A program made the position numbers and the translations under genes. Under the pieces are notes generated by a model. That model saw nothing but the letters and a program-made list of their open reading frames with translations, did no database searches and had not been told where the DNA came from. This document shows, in pieces, positions 18,515 to 26,624 of a stretch of 64,000 nucleotides of DNA (position 1 is its first letter; each line of letters opens with the position of its first letter). The stretch is from Mariniflexile maritimum (GTDB lineage Bacteria; Bacteroidota; Bacteroidia; Flavobacteriales; Flavobacteriaceae), in the NCBI RefSeq assembly GCF_009746565.1, contig NZ_WRPN01000004.1, positions 186,001-250,000 on the forward strand, in the 5' to 3' direction.

Positions 18515-19120
18515 ATGAAGCCACTAATTTTTTTAACCATTTTTATAATCTGTTTAGTAAGTTGTGCCCAACAAAAAAAAGAAATTAAAGGCGAAACTGA
18601 GTTTCAGCGTGAGCTAAACGCCGAATTTAAAGATGCGACCACATCGCCCTTAAAGGATAAAGACAGAAAGAACTTTGACGGACTTGATTTTTTTAAATTC
18701 GATGCGGCCTATGTGGTGAAGGCTAGCTTTAAGCGACTGCCAAACGAAGCTTCATTCAAGATGAAAACCACAACCGATAGATTGCCGGAATATATAAAAT
18801 ATGGCGAAGTTACTTTTCAATTAAAAGGAAAAACCTACACCTTAGGCATTTACCAAAACCAAGAGTTATTAACGCGTGAAGGTTATGAAGATTATTTGTT
18901 TCTGCCATTTTCTGATGAAACCAACGGTGTGGAAACGTATGGTGGCGGCCGCTACATGGATGCCAGAATTCCTAAAGATACTACTATGGAAATCGATTTC
19001 AATAAAGCCTACAACCCGTATTGTGCCTACAACGAAAAGTATTCCTGTCCCATCGTGCCAAGGGAAAATTATTTAGAAACCAGGGTGGAAGCAGGGGTGA
19101 AGGTTTTTGAAAAGCATTAG
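18515..19120 (+). CDS. DUF1684 lipoprotein
   Basis: A 201-residue lipoprotein with signal peptide and lipobox (IFIICLVSCAQQ). The C-terminal two-thirds is beta-rich and contains the DUF1684 signatures GGGRYMD, DFNKAYNPYCAYNEKY and CPIVPREN. Function is unknown, though the family is widespread and usually intact. It lies 34 bases after the Lrp gene and convergent with crcB, ending 34 bases before it. No separate terminator was noted. Confidence 0.85.
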   Translation: MKPLIFLTIFIICLVSCAQQKKEIKGETEFQRELNAEFKDATTSPLKDKDRKNFDGLDFFKFDAAYVVKASFKRLPNEASFKMKTTTDRLPEYIKYGEVTFQLKGKTYTLGIYQNQELLTREGYEDYLFLPFSDETNGVETYGGGRYMDARIPKDTTMEIDFNKAYNPYCAYNEKYSCPIVPRENYLETRVEAGVKVFEKH

Positions 19121-19154
19121 ATTTTTTAAAATAGCCATAATTTTCTGCAAGCAT

Positions 19155-19520
19155 CTACTTTGCCAAAAATAGCCCTAAAAAAACCGCTAAAAAACCCAGC
19201 ACAAAACTGGCAATGGTGTAAATGGCAAAACTTGTAAAATCGCCCGATTTCAAAAACAGGTGGTTTTCGTAGGCAAAGGTTGAAAAGGTTGTAAACCCGC
19301 CGCAAAAGCCCGTTGCCAAAAGCAATAACTGGTTTTGCGAAATGGCATTGTTTTTCATGGCAAGCCCTAAAATAAGTCCGATGAGCAAGCTCCCTAAAAC
19401 ATTGGCAGCAAAAGTGCCATAAGGTATTCCATTTTCGGCATCGTTTAGATATTTCCCAATAATATAGCGTAGGGTGCTTCCAAAACCGCCGCCAATAAAT
19501 ACGAGCAATAGGTTTTTCAT
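19155..19520 (-). CDS. crcB: Fluoride channel CrcB/Fluc
   Basis: Dual-topology fluoride-selective channel that relieves cytosolic fluoride. The 121 residues form four hydrophobic segments with the hallmark GFCGGFTTFSTF, which includes the phenylalanine box and central sodium site, and an N-terminal GGGFGSTLRY. Its ATG directly follows the stop codon of the upstream gene without spacing, so the pair is coupled. No fluoride riboswitch sits ahead of crcB itself, and none was recognised upstream of the pair. Confidence 0.95.
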   Translation of the reverse strand: MKNLLLVFIGGGFGSTLRYIIGKYLNDAENGIPYGTFAANVLGSLLIGLILGLAMKNNAISQNQLLLLATGFCGGFTTFSTFAYENHLFLKSGDFTSFAIYTIASFVLGFLAVFLGLFLAK

Positions 19521-20555
19521 TTAATGGAGGGTATCTTTAACAGCCATGTAAATTTCCGTAATTAAATCGGCTGGATTTGGGGTGTTTTCTGGTTTGTTTA
19601 AATAGGTTTCAAGCATGGGGCCATTTTCAACAACTTCAAAACCGTTTTCAGGGATGTATTTTCTGGTCTTGTTCCAAGCTTCGGTTAAATGGCTGTAATT
19701 GCCTTTAACAGTGGTTTTTATGGCCTTAAAACTTTCAAATTCGCCGGTAAGTACCTCGTCGCCCTCAACCGTAATAATGCGTTCTGTGGTAGGAATGCAG
19801 CACGAAAATATGGCGGCATTGTTTTCATCATCCCATTTTATATAATTTACAAATGGTGCACCGGCGGGGGCAATGTTATTTTTTTCGGCATAAGCCATCA
19901 ATTTGGGAAGCATTTCCTGTATTTTGTTTTGTAGCTCACTTATTTTACTTGATGCGGTAGTGTATAAATAATAGCCTCCGCTGCGGTTGGTTTCACCGTT
20001 TATGGTAATGCTGTATTTTTTCATTTCTGCAATCAGATGGCTTTCCAGTTTTTTAACGCTGCGCTCAAAATAGGCGGCTATCTGTTTTTCCATATTGCCT
20101 TTAAAAATGGTATAGGCCTTAAAACTAAAAGGAAGGTCTTTTGCTGAAATGGTCCACGAAACCTGGGTCGTTCCGTTGCTGTTTGGTTTAAAGATCCAGT
20201 TAATTTCCGATGCCGGAAAACCTGCAATTTGCATTTTTTGGCTTATTAAGGCGTTGGGAATGGTCTCTACGGTTTTTATGGTGCCAATACCATCTTGGTC
20301 TTCCCAAGCGTATGAACCGCCAACACCCTTGGTTTGGTGCGCGAAAGTTGTTTTCATGTTTGGCTTATCTGCAATCCACGACGACCATGCTTCCCAATTT
20401 TTAAAATCGATAATATTATCATAAACAACGGCAACGGGGGCTTTTACGGTTCGTGTTCGGCTAACTTCAAGCGTATTGGGTTGTACGGCGATATATATGG
20501 AAATTCCTATCAAGGCTATCAATAATAAAAAGAAAATATATTTAAAGGCTTTCAT
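19521..20555 (-). CDS. Membrane-anchored SRPBCC + GyrI-like effector-binding fusion protein
   Basis: The Met at 20555 is chosen because it opens onto a transmembrane anchor (FKYIFFLLLIALIGISIYIA); an upstream Met at 20624 would add 23 polar residues. Domains: TM anchor (5-25), SRPBCC/polyketide-cyclase-like fold (~35-180; RTVKAPVAVVYDNIIDFKNW and WEDQDGIGTIKTVE), then an AraC effector-binding/GyrI-like domain (~190-344; AIKTTVKGNYSHLTEAWNK). Both folds bind small hydrophobic ligands. The ligand is unknown. It sits directly before crcB with no gap between stop and start. About 344 residues. Confidence 0.8.
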   Translation of the reverse strand: MKAFKYIFFLLLIALIGISIYIAVQPNTLEVSRTRTVKAPVAVVYDNIIDFKNWEAWSSWIADKPNMKTTFAHQTKGVGGSYAWEDQDGIGTIKTVETIPNALISQKMQIAGFPASEINWIFKPNSNGTTQVSWTISAKDLPFSFKAYTIFKGNMEKQIAAYFERSVKKLESHLIAEMKKYSITINGETNRSGGYYLYTTASSKISELQNKIQEMLPKLMAYAEKNNIAPAGAPFVNYIKWDDENNAAIFSCCIPTTERIITVEGDEVLTGEFESFKAIKTTVKGNYSHLTEAWNKTRKYIPENGFEVVENGPMLETYLNKPENTPNPADLITEIYMAVKDTLH

Positions 20556-20703
20556 GCGTTGGTTTAATTGGTGTGTATGTTGTAAGGTTTTGATGTTCAG
20601 TTGTTTGCGTTTAAAAAAACACACTATCTGTTACTTTTTTAGGTTGCATTAAAATTAACATAAATCAAAGATAATCAAATTATAATTCTTGTTAAGAAAT
20701 TAT

Positions 20704-20711
20704 TACATTTG
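20704..20711 (+). promoter_or_regulatory. Putative -7 element (TACATTTG) of the DPP III-like gene
   Basis: TACATTTG fits TAnnTTTG, 108 bases before the start, implying a leader of about 100 bases. The nearest TTG is only 12 bases away, too close for a good -33. Confidence 0.4.
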
Positions 20712-20818
20712 TACTCTAAAAATTAAATATTCAATAATCAAAAAGGCTGAATTGCCTAAAATCAACAATTTCCTATAATTAATCTTTCTTTTTTTGTAAA
20801 GAAAATAAATATTATCAA

Positions 20819-22855
20819 ATGAATTTAAAAAAAGTACTGAGTATGATGCTGTTAGGATTTTTATTGTTTTCCTGCGGAAATGATAAATCCAATACCAAGC
20901 AAGATGATGTAAAGGTTGAAGAAGCACCTTTTAACTACAACGTTGAGCAGTTTGCCGACGTTAAAATATTGCGTTACCAAATTCCGGGATGGGACAATTT
21001 AACGCTAAAGGAAAAAAAACTGGTGTACTATTTAACCCAAGCAGGTTTGTCGGGTCGCGACATTATTTGGGACCAAAATTATAAGCACAACCTTAAAATT
21101 AGGAAAGCTTTAGAACAGGTCTATACAAATTTTAAAGGCGATAAAACCACCAGCAATTGGGCTGCCTTTGAAACCTACCTAAAGCGCGTTTGGTTTAGCA
21201 ACGGTATTCATCACCATTACTCGAACGATAAAATTAAACCCGATTTTTCAGCCGATTATTTAAAACAATTGTTGGCCGAAACCAATACCGTTTTGGAAGG
21301 CGAAGCGTTTGATGTTATTTTTAACGATGTCGATTCCAAAAAAGTGAACCAAGCAAAAGGCGTTGATAATGTGGCACTTTCAGCCGTTAACTTTTATGGT
21401 GAAGGCGTTACCAATAAGGATGTGGAAACCTTTTATGCCTCCATGAAATCGCCCGACCCGAATAAACCATTATCGTTTGGGTTGAATTCCCAATTGGTAA
21501 AAGAAAACGGCAAGTTAAAGGAACGCGTGTATAAATCGGGCGGTTTGTACGGTGCCGCTATCGATGAAGTTATTAAATGGTTGGAATTGGCCAAGGGCGT
21601 TGCCGAAAACGAAGCACAAGCCAATGCTTTAGGCTTGCTTATTTCCTATTACAAAACCGGCGATTTACAAACCTGGGACGACTATAACGTGGCATGGACA
21701 GCCGCTACCGAAGGGAATATCGATTATATAAACAGTTTTATTGAAGTGTATAACGACCCCTTGGGCTACCGTGGTTCCTACGAAACCATTGTTCAGATCA
21801 AGGATTTTGAAATGTCGAAAAAAATGGCCGTGGTTTCTGATAATGCCCAGTGGTTTGAGGACCATTCCCCATTAATGGATGCCCATAAAAAGAAAAATGT
21901 GGTAGGCGTTTCTTATAAAACGGTAAATGTGGCAGGTGAAGCAGGCGATGCATCACCCAGTACGCCCATAGGTGTAAATTTACCAAATGCCAACTGGATT
22001 CGTGCCGCTGTAGGAAGCAAATCGGTGTCTTTGGGAAACATTGTTGAGGCTTATAATAATGCGGGGAGCGCGGACAGATTGAAGGAGTTTGTTAACGACC
22101 CAGAAGAACTTGAGCTTGATGAAGCCTACGGGCAAACCGCCGATAAATTGCATACCGCCCTGCATGAAGTAATTGGGCATGCCTCTGGGCAACTGAATCC
22201 GGGTGTGGGCGAAACCAAGGAAACGCTGAAAAATTATGCTTCTACTTTGGAAGAAGGGCGTGCCGATTTGGTAGCGCTTTATTATTTATACGACCCAAAA
22301 CTTAAAGAACTTGGATTGGTTGACGATTGGGAAAAAACCGGAAAAGCGGCTTATAACGCCTATATTAGAAACGGTCTTTTAACCCAACTCATCCGTTTAA
22401 ATTTGGGCGACGAAGTGGAAGAAGCACACATGCGCAACAGGCAATGGGTTTCGGCTTGGGTTTTTGAAAAAGGCAAAGCAGACAATGTGATTGAAAAAAT
22501 AACCCGCAACGGAAAAACCTACTACAACATAAACGACTATGCTAAATTGCGCACGCTGTTTGGGGAATTATTGCGCGAAACACAGCGCATCAAATCTGAA
22601 GGCGATTACAAAGCGGTGCAAGCCTTGGTTGAAGGCTATGGGGTAAAAGTTGACCAGAAATTACATGCGGAAGTTTTGGAGCGTAACAAACAATTTACCT
22701 CGGCACCGTATTCTGGGTTTGTAAACCCTGTTTTAGAGGCCAAGACCAACGACGCTGGCGACATAATTGAAGTGAACGTAATACAGCCAGAAACCTTTGC
22801 GGGCCAAATGCTAGACTATGGCAAAAAATACAATTTCTTGCTAGAAGTTAACTAA
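20819..22855 (+). CDS. Dipeptidyl peptidase III-family (M49) lipoprotein
   Basis: A 678-residue zinc exopeptidase homologue expected to remove dipeptides from peptide N-termini. The start gives a signal peptide with lipobox (MLLGFLLFSCGND), so unlike eukaryotic cytosolic DPP III it should sit in the envelope. The M49 zinc site is clear: HEVIGH at 449-454 (form HExxGH) and EEGRAD at 478-483 (form EExxAD), 23 residues apart. Length is close to the family. It is followed by a terminator. Family members are sometimes mislabelled dihydrofolate reductase; nothing here supports that. Confidence 0.88.
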   Translation: MNLKKVLSMMLLGFLLFSCGNDKSNTKQDDVKVEEAPFNYNVEQFADVKILRYQIPGWDNLTLKEKKLVYYLTQAGLSGRDIIWDQNYKHNLKIRKALEQVYTNFKGDKTTSNWAAFETYLKRVWFSNGIHHHYSNDKIKPDFSADYLKQLLAETNTVLEGEAFDVIFNDVDSKKVNQAKGVDNVALSAVNFYGEGVTNKDVETFYASMKSPDPNKPLSFGLNSQLVKENGKLKERVYKSGGLYGAAIDEVIKWLELAKGVAENEAQANALGLLISYYKTGDLQTWDDYNVAWTAATEGNIDYINSFIEVYNDPLGYRGSYETIVQIKDFEMSKKMAVVSDNAQWFEDHSPLMDAHKKKNVVGVSYKTVNVAGEAGDASPSTPIGVNLPNANWIRAAVGSKSVSLGNIVEAYNNAGSADRLKEFVNDPEELELDEAYGQTADKLHTALHEVIGHASGQLNPGVGETKETLKNYASTLEEGRADLVALYYLYDPKLKELGLVDDWEKTGKAAYNAYIRNGLLTQLIRLNLGDEVEEAHMRNRQWVSAWVFEKGKADNVIEKITRNGKTYYNINDYAKLRTLFGELLRETQRIKSEGDYKAVQALVEGYGVKVDQKLHAEVLERNKQFTSAPYSGFVNPVLEAKTNDAGDIIEVNVIQPETFAGQMLDYGKKYNFLLEVN

Positions 22856-22884
22856 TTCAAAAAATAAAGACAAATAATTTTACC

Positions 22885-22918
22885 AAAACAGAATCTTTTA
22901 TTAAGGTTCTGTTTTTTT
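22885..22918 (+). terminator. Terminator after the DPP III-like gene
   Basis: A stem of about 11 bp (AAAACAGAATC with GGTTCTGTTTT, containing a G-T pair) and a T run, 30 bases after the stop codon. Confidence 0.8.
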
Positions 22919-22987
22919 GTTTACACTAAAAGTCAATAAAATAAGATTGATAACAATAAGAATACTAATGATGATCAGGATTTTCAT
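22901..22987 (-). CDS. Possible 28-residue single-TM peptide
   Basis: A short minus-strand ORF reading MKILIIISILIVINLILL then a basic tail NKKTEP. It would be one membrane helix. It overlaps the terminator of the DPP III-like gene. AT-rich DNA readily yields such hydrophobic ORFs, so this is weak. Confidence 0.22.
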   Translation of the reverse strand: MKILIIISILIVINLILLTFSVNKKTEP

Positions 22988-23095
22988 TTTGTTGGATTTT
23001 TAGCTAGTTGTTAATTAGATGCAATAGATTTAAAAAGGTTGCGTAAAAATTTTGTGAAATTTTAACAACATAAAAAAATCAATGTAAAATTATTG

Positions 23096-23278
23096 TTATG
23101 CCAAAAACTTAATGGCCGCAATACATAAAATAAAAGCGATAAAGGCAACTAAAACCCAAATACTGCCCGAGTAGAAGCGTTTGTGCAGTTTAAAATCCTT
23201 TCGGTAGGTGTAAGCAATAACGATGGCGAAGACAATAAAAAATAAAACCCCGAAAATGATTTGACCGTTGCTGAACAT
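23096..23278 (-). CDS. Small two-TM membrane protein
   Basis: A 60-residue protein starting MFSNGQIIFGVLFFIVFAIV (the Met at 23278 is preferred to one six codons upstream). It has two hydrophobic helices separated by a basic loop, YRKDFKLHKRFYSGS, and ends AAIKFLA. The pattern is common as an unnamed small protein in Flavobacteriaceae. No function is known. It lies in a 670-base stretch between the DPP III-like gene and the MazG-like gene; 23297-23529 shows no further gene. Confidence 0.6.
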   Translation of the reverse strand: MFSNGQIIFGVLFFIVFAIVIAYTYRKDFKLHKRFYSGSIWVLVAFIAFILCIAAIKFLA

Positions 23279-23529
23279 ATAACTATTTTTATGCAAATTT
23301 AATTAATAATGATGAGATTCCTACCTTCGCGGAAAGGACAAAATAATATTTATAAAACGCGCATGCTAAACATTTTATTAGCAAATCAAATGTTTTATAG
23401 CAAAAGCATGTAGCAGTTAAAAAGCAAATAATATAAGCACATGAAACTTCCATGACTAAATTTCGATACCCAACGGAATGATTAAATGGAAGCACCATGT
23501 GACCAATAAAAAACAACTATTATAAACAC

Positions 23530-23916
23530 ATGAAAAACAAAATAGAAGCCGTAAAAGCATTCCATACGGCGTTCAAATTAGGGCACAGCGAAACGCCCAA
23601 AGCCGATTTAGGCAAAGAAAAGAACATCCTGCGTTTTAACTTGATGAAAGAGGAAAACGAAGAATACCTAGAAGCGGCCAATAATAACGATTTAGTTGAG
23701 GTTGCCGATGCCCTGGGCGATATGCTTTACATTTTATGTGGTACCATTATTGAGCATGGCATGCAGTACAAAATTGAAGAAGTATTTGATGAAATACAGC
23801 GCAGTAACATGAGCAAATTGGGCGAAAACGGTGAGCCTATTTATCGTGAAGACGGCAAAGTATTAAAAGGCCCCAATTACTTTAAACCAAATATAGAATC
23901 CATTTTGAAGAAATAA
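23530..23916 (+). CDS. MazG-like nucleoside triphosphate pyrophosphohydrolase
   Basis: A 128-residue all-helical protein of the MazG/phosphoribosyl-ATP pyrophosphohydrolase superfamily. The metal-binding acidic helices are visible as KEENEEYLEAANNND and EVADALGDMLYI, the EExxE...ExxD pattern that binds magnesium. The tail (YREDGKVLKGPNYFKP) is typical of the small stand-alone members. These hydrolyse nucleotide triphosphates to monophosphate and pyrophosphate, usually as housecleaning. It is not next to his genes, so histidine synthesis is unlikely. Substrate unknown. Confidence 0.85.
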   Translation: MKNKIEAVKAFHTAFKLGHSETPKADLGKEKNILRFNLMKEENEEYLEAANNNDLVEVADALGDMLYILCGTIIEHGMQYKIEEVFDEIQRSNMSKLGENGEPIYREDGKVLKGPNYFKPNIESILKK

Positions 23917-23946
23917 AAATAAGGCTACCTCAAAAGTCTGTTTTAA

Positions 23947-24015
23947 GTCATTGCAATGCAGGAAGCAATCCTATAGTAATAATTTAAAACGGATTGCTTC
24001 GTACCTCGCAATGAC
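23947..24015. repeat. REP-like palindromic repeat, copy 1
   Basis: An interrupted palindrome: GTCATTGCAATGCAGGAAGC opposite GGATTGCTTCGTACC and CGCAATGAC. The words ATTGC..AGG.ACGAAGCAATC recur at 57170-57240, indicating a dispersed intergenic element. It lies between the convergent MazG-like gene and ilvE. Confidence 0.7.
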
Positions 24016-24085
24016 GGTTTTAGACAGGCTCTATTTTTTTAGATTATCAGTTATTTTTTCCTTTTATGAAAGCTTAAGGAAAAAA

Positions 24086-25150
24086 TTACAACTTAACCCG
24101 CCATCCAAAAGGATCTTCAGATTTGTTTGTTTGTATATCGGTAATTATTTTCTTCAATTTATCGGCATAGGTTTCGGTAAGTTCGGGTAAATCGTAATCC
24201 ACACCTTGATAGCCAAAGCCAGAGATGGGCGAAACAACTGCTGCGGTTCCAGCACCAAACATTTCTTTTAAACTACCGTTTTTGGCAGCTTCAACCACTT
24301 CGCTTACGGTTATTTTTCTAACTTCAACAGGAATGCCTTCTGCCTTTGCAATGTCGATAATGCTTTTTCGGGTAATACCATCTAAAATACGGTCGCTGGT
24401 GGGCCCCGTTAGCAGGGTATCGTTTATTCTAATAAAAATATTCATGGCACCCGCTTCCTCGATAAACTCGTGGTTGGTGTCATCGGTCCAAATTACTTGT
24501 TGGTAACCTTTGGCAACAGCCAATTGCGTTGGGTAAAATTGACCTGCATAATTGCCGCCCGCTTTTGCAAAACCCACGCCTCCATTGGCAGAACGCGAAT
24601 AGGTTTCTTCAATTAAAACCTTCACCTTGCCCGAAAAATAGGCACCCGATGGCGCTGTACAAATAATAAATTTATACTCATCGGCGGGCGATGCATGAAA
24701 GCCTTTCCCAGAGGCAAATATAAACGGACGAATATATAGTGAACTGCCTGCTTTTGTAGGAATCCAGTTTTTATCAACTTCCAACAACGTTTTTAAACCA
24801 TCCATAAAATAGCTTTCTGGCAATTCTGGTATTGCTAAACGTTTAGATGAAATATTTAAACGTTTGAAGTTTTCTAACGGCCTAAATAACCAAACGTCAT
24901 CATTGGCATCCTTATAGGCTTTCATGCCTTCAAACACCGACTGCCCATAATGGAAAATTTTCGCCGAAGGGTCCAAGCTAATGGGTTGGTAAGGGACTAC
25001 TTTTGGTGCCTGCCATGAGCCATCTTTGTAATCGCATACAAGCATGTGGTCCGAAAATACCTTTCCAAATGTTAAGTTGTCAAAATCAACCTCTGTTATT
25101 TTAGAGGTTTTTGCTTTTGTAATCGCGATATCAGTCGTTGCAGTGTTCAT
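24086..25150 (-). CDS. ilvE: Branched-chain amino-acid aminotransferase
   Basis: PLP enzyme interconverting Leu, Ile and Val with their 2-oxo acids. The 354 residues match the longer fold-type IV BCAT (type II) form: FHYGQSVFEGMKAY, FRPLENFKRLNISSKRL, LYIRPFIFASG, the AKAGGNYAGQFYP segment that carries the PLP-binding lysine, and FEEAGAMN-like EEAGAMNIF. Both termini look complete. It stands alone among branched-chain genes; no ilv or leu genes are nearby. A hairpin (10-bp arms TTTTTTCCTT/AAGGAAAAAA, 24054-24085) adjoins its stop. Confidence 0.93.
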   Translation of the reverse strand: MNTATTDIAITKAKTSKITEVDFDNLTFGKVFSDHMLVCDYKDGSWQAPKVVPYQPISLDPSAKIFHYGQSVFEGMKAYKDANDDVWLFRPLENFKRLNISSKRLAIPELPESYFMDGLKTLLEVDKNWIPTKAGSSLYIRPFIFASGKGFHASPADEYKFIICTAPSGAYFSGKVKVLIEETYSRSANGGVGFAKAGGNYAGQFYPTQLAVAKGYQQVIWTDDTNHEFIEEAGAMNIFIRINDTLLTGPTSDRILDGITRKSIIDIAKAEGIPVEVRKITVSEVVEAAKNGSLKEMFGAGTAAVVSPISGFGYQGVDYDLPELTETYADKLKKIITDIQTNKSEDPFGWRVKL

Positions 25151-25172
25151 AAATGCCGTTATTTTTATGTTA

Positions 25173-25180
25173 CAAATTTA
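25173..25180 (-). promoter_or_regulatory. Putative -7 element (TAAATTTG) of ilvE
   Basis: On the minus strand TAAATTTG fits TAnnTTTG 22 bases before the ilvE start. No -33 TTG at the usual spacing. Confidence 0.45.
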
Positions 25181-25245
25181 AGTAAAATCGTTCTTAAAAA
25201 AGTATTATATTTACAACAAATCTTATAAAATTTAATTTTTTTGAT

Positions 25246-25731
25246 ATGAAGAATGTATTATTCGCATGTATTTGTGTTTTTTTGCTAAATTCCTGCAAAC
25301 ATAAGGCAGAAGCGCAAACCGACGAAATTGTATATAAATCGTTTGGAAAAACCATTATTAAGGATGATGCCATTCAAGCAGCTTCCATGGCGTCGCATTA
25401 CAAAACCATGCGGTTAGGCGATAGTATCAACACCAAAATGACAGCAAAAGTAAACAGTGTATGTCAAGCAAAAGGCTGTTGGATGCGATTGGATTTGGAA
25501 GATGGCCATGAAGTGATGGTGAAACTTAAGGATTATGGTTTTTTTATGCCCAAAGACATTGCAGGTAAAACCGTTATTGTAAACGGAAAGGCTTTTATTG
25601 AGGAAGTTTCGGTTGATGAACAGCGGCACTATGCCGAGGATGCTGGAAAATCGGCCGAGGAAATTGCCAGCATAACCAAGCCCAAACGCACCCTGTCTTT
25701 TGAAGCCGATGGGGTTTTGCTAGCGCAATAA
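25246..25731 (+). CDS. DUF4920 lipoprotein
   Basis: A 161-residue envelope lipoprotein (lipobox CVFLLNSCKH). The body is beta-rich and OB-fold-like, with the DUF4920 motif CQAKGCWMRL followed by VMVKLKDYGFFMPKDIAGK. The two cysteines could bind metal or form a disulphide; function is unknown. mnmD begins two bases after its stop, so they are translated from one transcript, although no functional link is evident. Confidence 0.85.
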   Translation: MKNVLFACICVFLLNSCKHKAEAQTDEIVYKSFGKTIIKDDAIQAASMASHYKTMRLGDSINTKMTAKVNSVCQAKGCWMRLDLEDGHEVMVKLKDYGFFMPKDIAGKTVIVNGKAFIEEVSVDEQRHYAEDAGKSAEEIASITKPKRTLSFEADGVLLAQ

Positions 25732-25733
25732 GT

Positions 25734-26423
25734 TTGGAGCGTCAAATTATTACCACGGCCGATGGTTCTTCAACCATCCATTTACCTGAGTGGGATGAAC
25801 AGTACCATTCTAAACATGGCGCCATACAAGAGGCTTACCATGTGTTTATAAAGCACGGGCTGCACCATTTTTTTAATTCTAAACCTGTTCGGGGTTCCAA
25901 TGAAAAAACAACTATTTTAGAAATAGGCTTTGGCACCGGTTTAAATGCCTTTATAACCTTGTTGGAAGCCGAAAAATTACAATCGCAAATTGATTATTTT
26001 GGGGTAGAAGGCTATCCTGTTGCCATGAAGGAAGTGTTGCAACTTAATTATCCGAAGCAATTGGAAGCGAAAAAACACGCACCGCTTTTTAAAACCATGC
26101 ACGAAGTTTTATGGGAAGAACCACATGCCATCAGCAAGTATTTTTCATTAACGAAACAGAACCGTTTCTTTATTGAAATCAATGAAAAGGAAGTTTATAA
26201 CATTATTTATTTTGATGCTTTTGGTGCACGTGTGCAACCCGAATTATGGACGGAAACCATCTTTAAAAAAATGTTCGATGCCCTAAAGGAACATGGTGTT
26301 TTGGTAACCTATGCGGCCAAAGGAAGCGTTCGCAGAGCGATGCAAGCCGTTGGTTTTACCGTTGAAAAACTTCCCGGGCCACCCGGTAAACGTGAAATGC
26401 TGCGTGCTTTAAAAGAAACGTAA
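25734..26423 (+). CDS. mnmD: tRNA (mnm5s2U34) methyltransferase
   Basis: SAM-dependent methyltransferase that finishes 5-methylaminomethyl-2-thiouridine at tRNA wobble position 34; it corresponds to the N-terminal half of E. coli MnmC. The SAM site is EIGFGTGLNAFI. The conserved end AAKGSVRRAMQAVGFTVEKL then PGPPGKREM is diagnostic. A TTG start is chosen: no ATG fits, and from this codon the protein opens ERQIITTADGSSTIHLPEW as relatives do. The start lies two bases after the DUF4920 stop. 229 residues, normal for MnmD. Confidence 0.9.
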   Translation: MERQIITTADGSSTIHLPEWDEQYHSKHGAIQEAYHVFIKHGLHHFFNSKPVRGSNEKTTILEIGFGTGLNAFITLLEAEKLQSQIDYFGVEGYPVAMKEVLQLNYPKQLEAKKHAPLFKTMHEVLWEEPHAISKYFSLTKQNRFFIEINEKEVYNIIYFDAFGARVQPELWTETIFKKMFDALKEHGVLVTYAAKGSVRRAMQAVGFTVEKLPGPPGKREMLRALKET

Positions 26424-26563
26424 CCTTGGGCGTGAGCCAAATGCGCGAAAAAATGAATAGATTACTGCGTTTGGTGGTTCACCCAAATACTTTTGTTTCT
26501 TTTATGCTAAAAACAGTATAAATATTCATCGTTATCTTTCCATTGTTAATTGATTCTGTTAAA

Positions 26564-26592
26564 CCTACCATAAATTCTTGGTGCATGGTAGG
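26564..26592. other. Hairpin in mnmD-TIGR01777 spacer
   Basis: Arms CCTACCAT and ATGGTAGG are perfectly complementary with a 13-base loop. A longer imperfect inverted repeat (GGGCGTGAGCCAAATGCG against a GGTGGTTCACCC-containing arm) precedes it. No T tract follows, so a terminator is not claimed. Confidence 0.5.
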
Positions 26593-26624
26593 CTCATTTC
26601 GTAACTTTAAATAAAAATTGATTT

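Noticed and set aside
24054-24085. Rho-independent terminator of ilvE
   Set aside because: A 10-bp hairpin exists, but the A/T stretches are inside the stem and no T tract follows on the minus strand.
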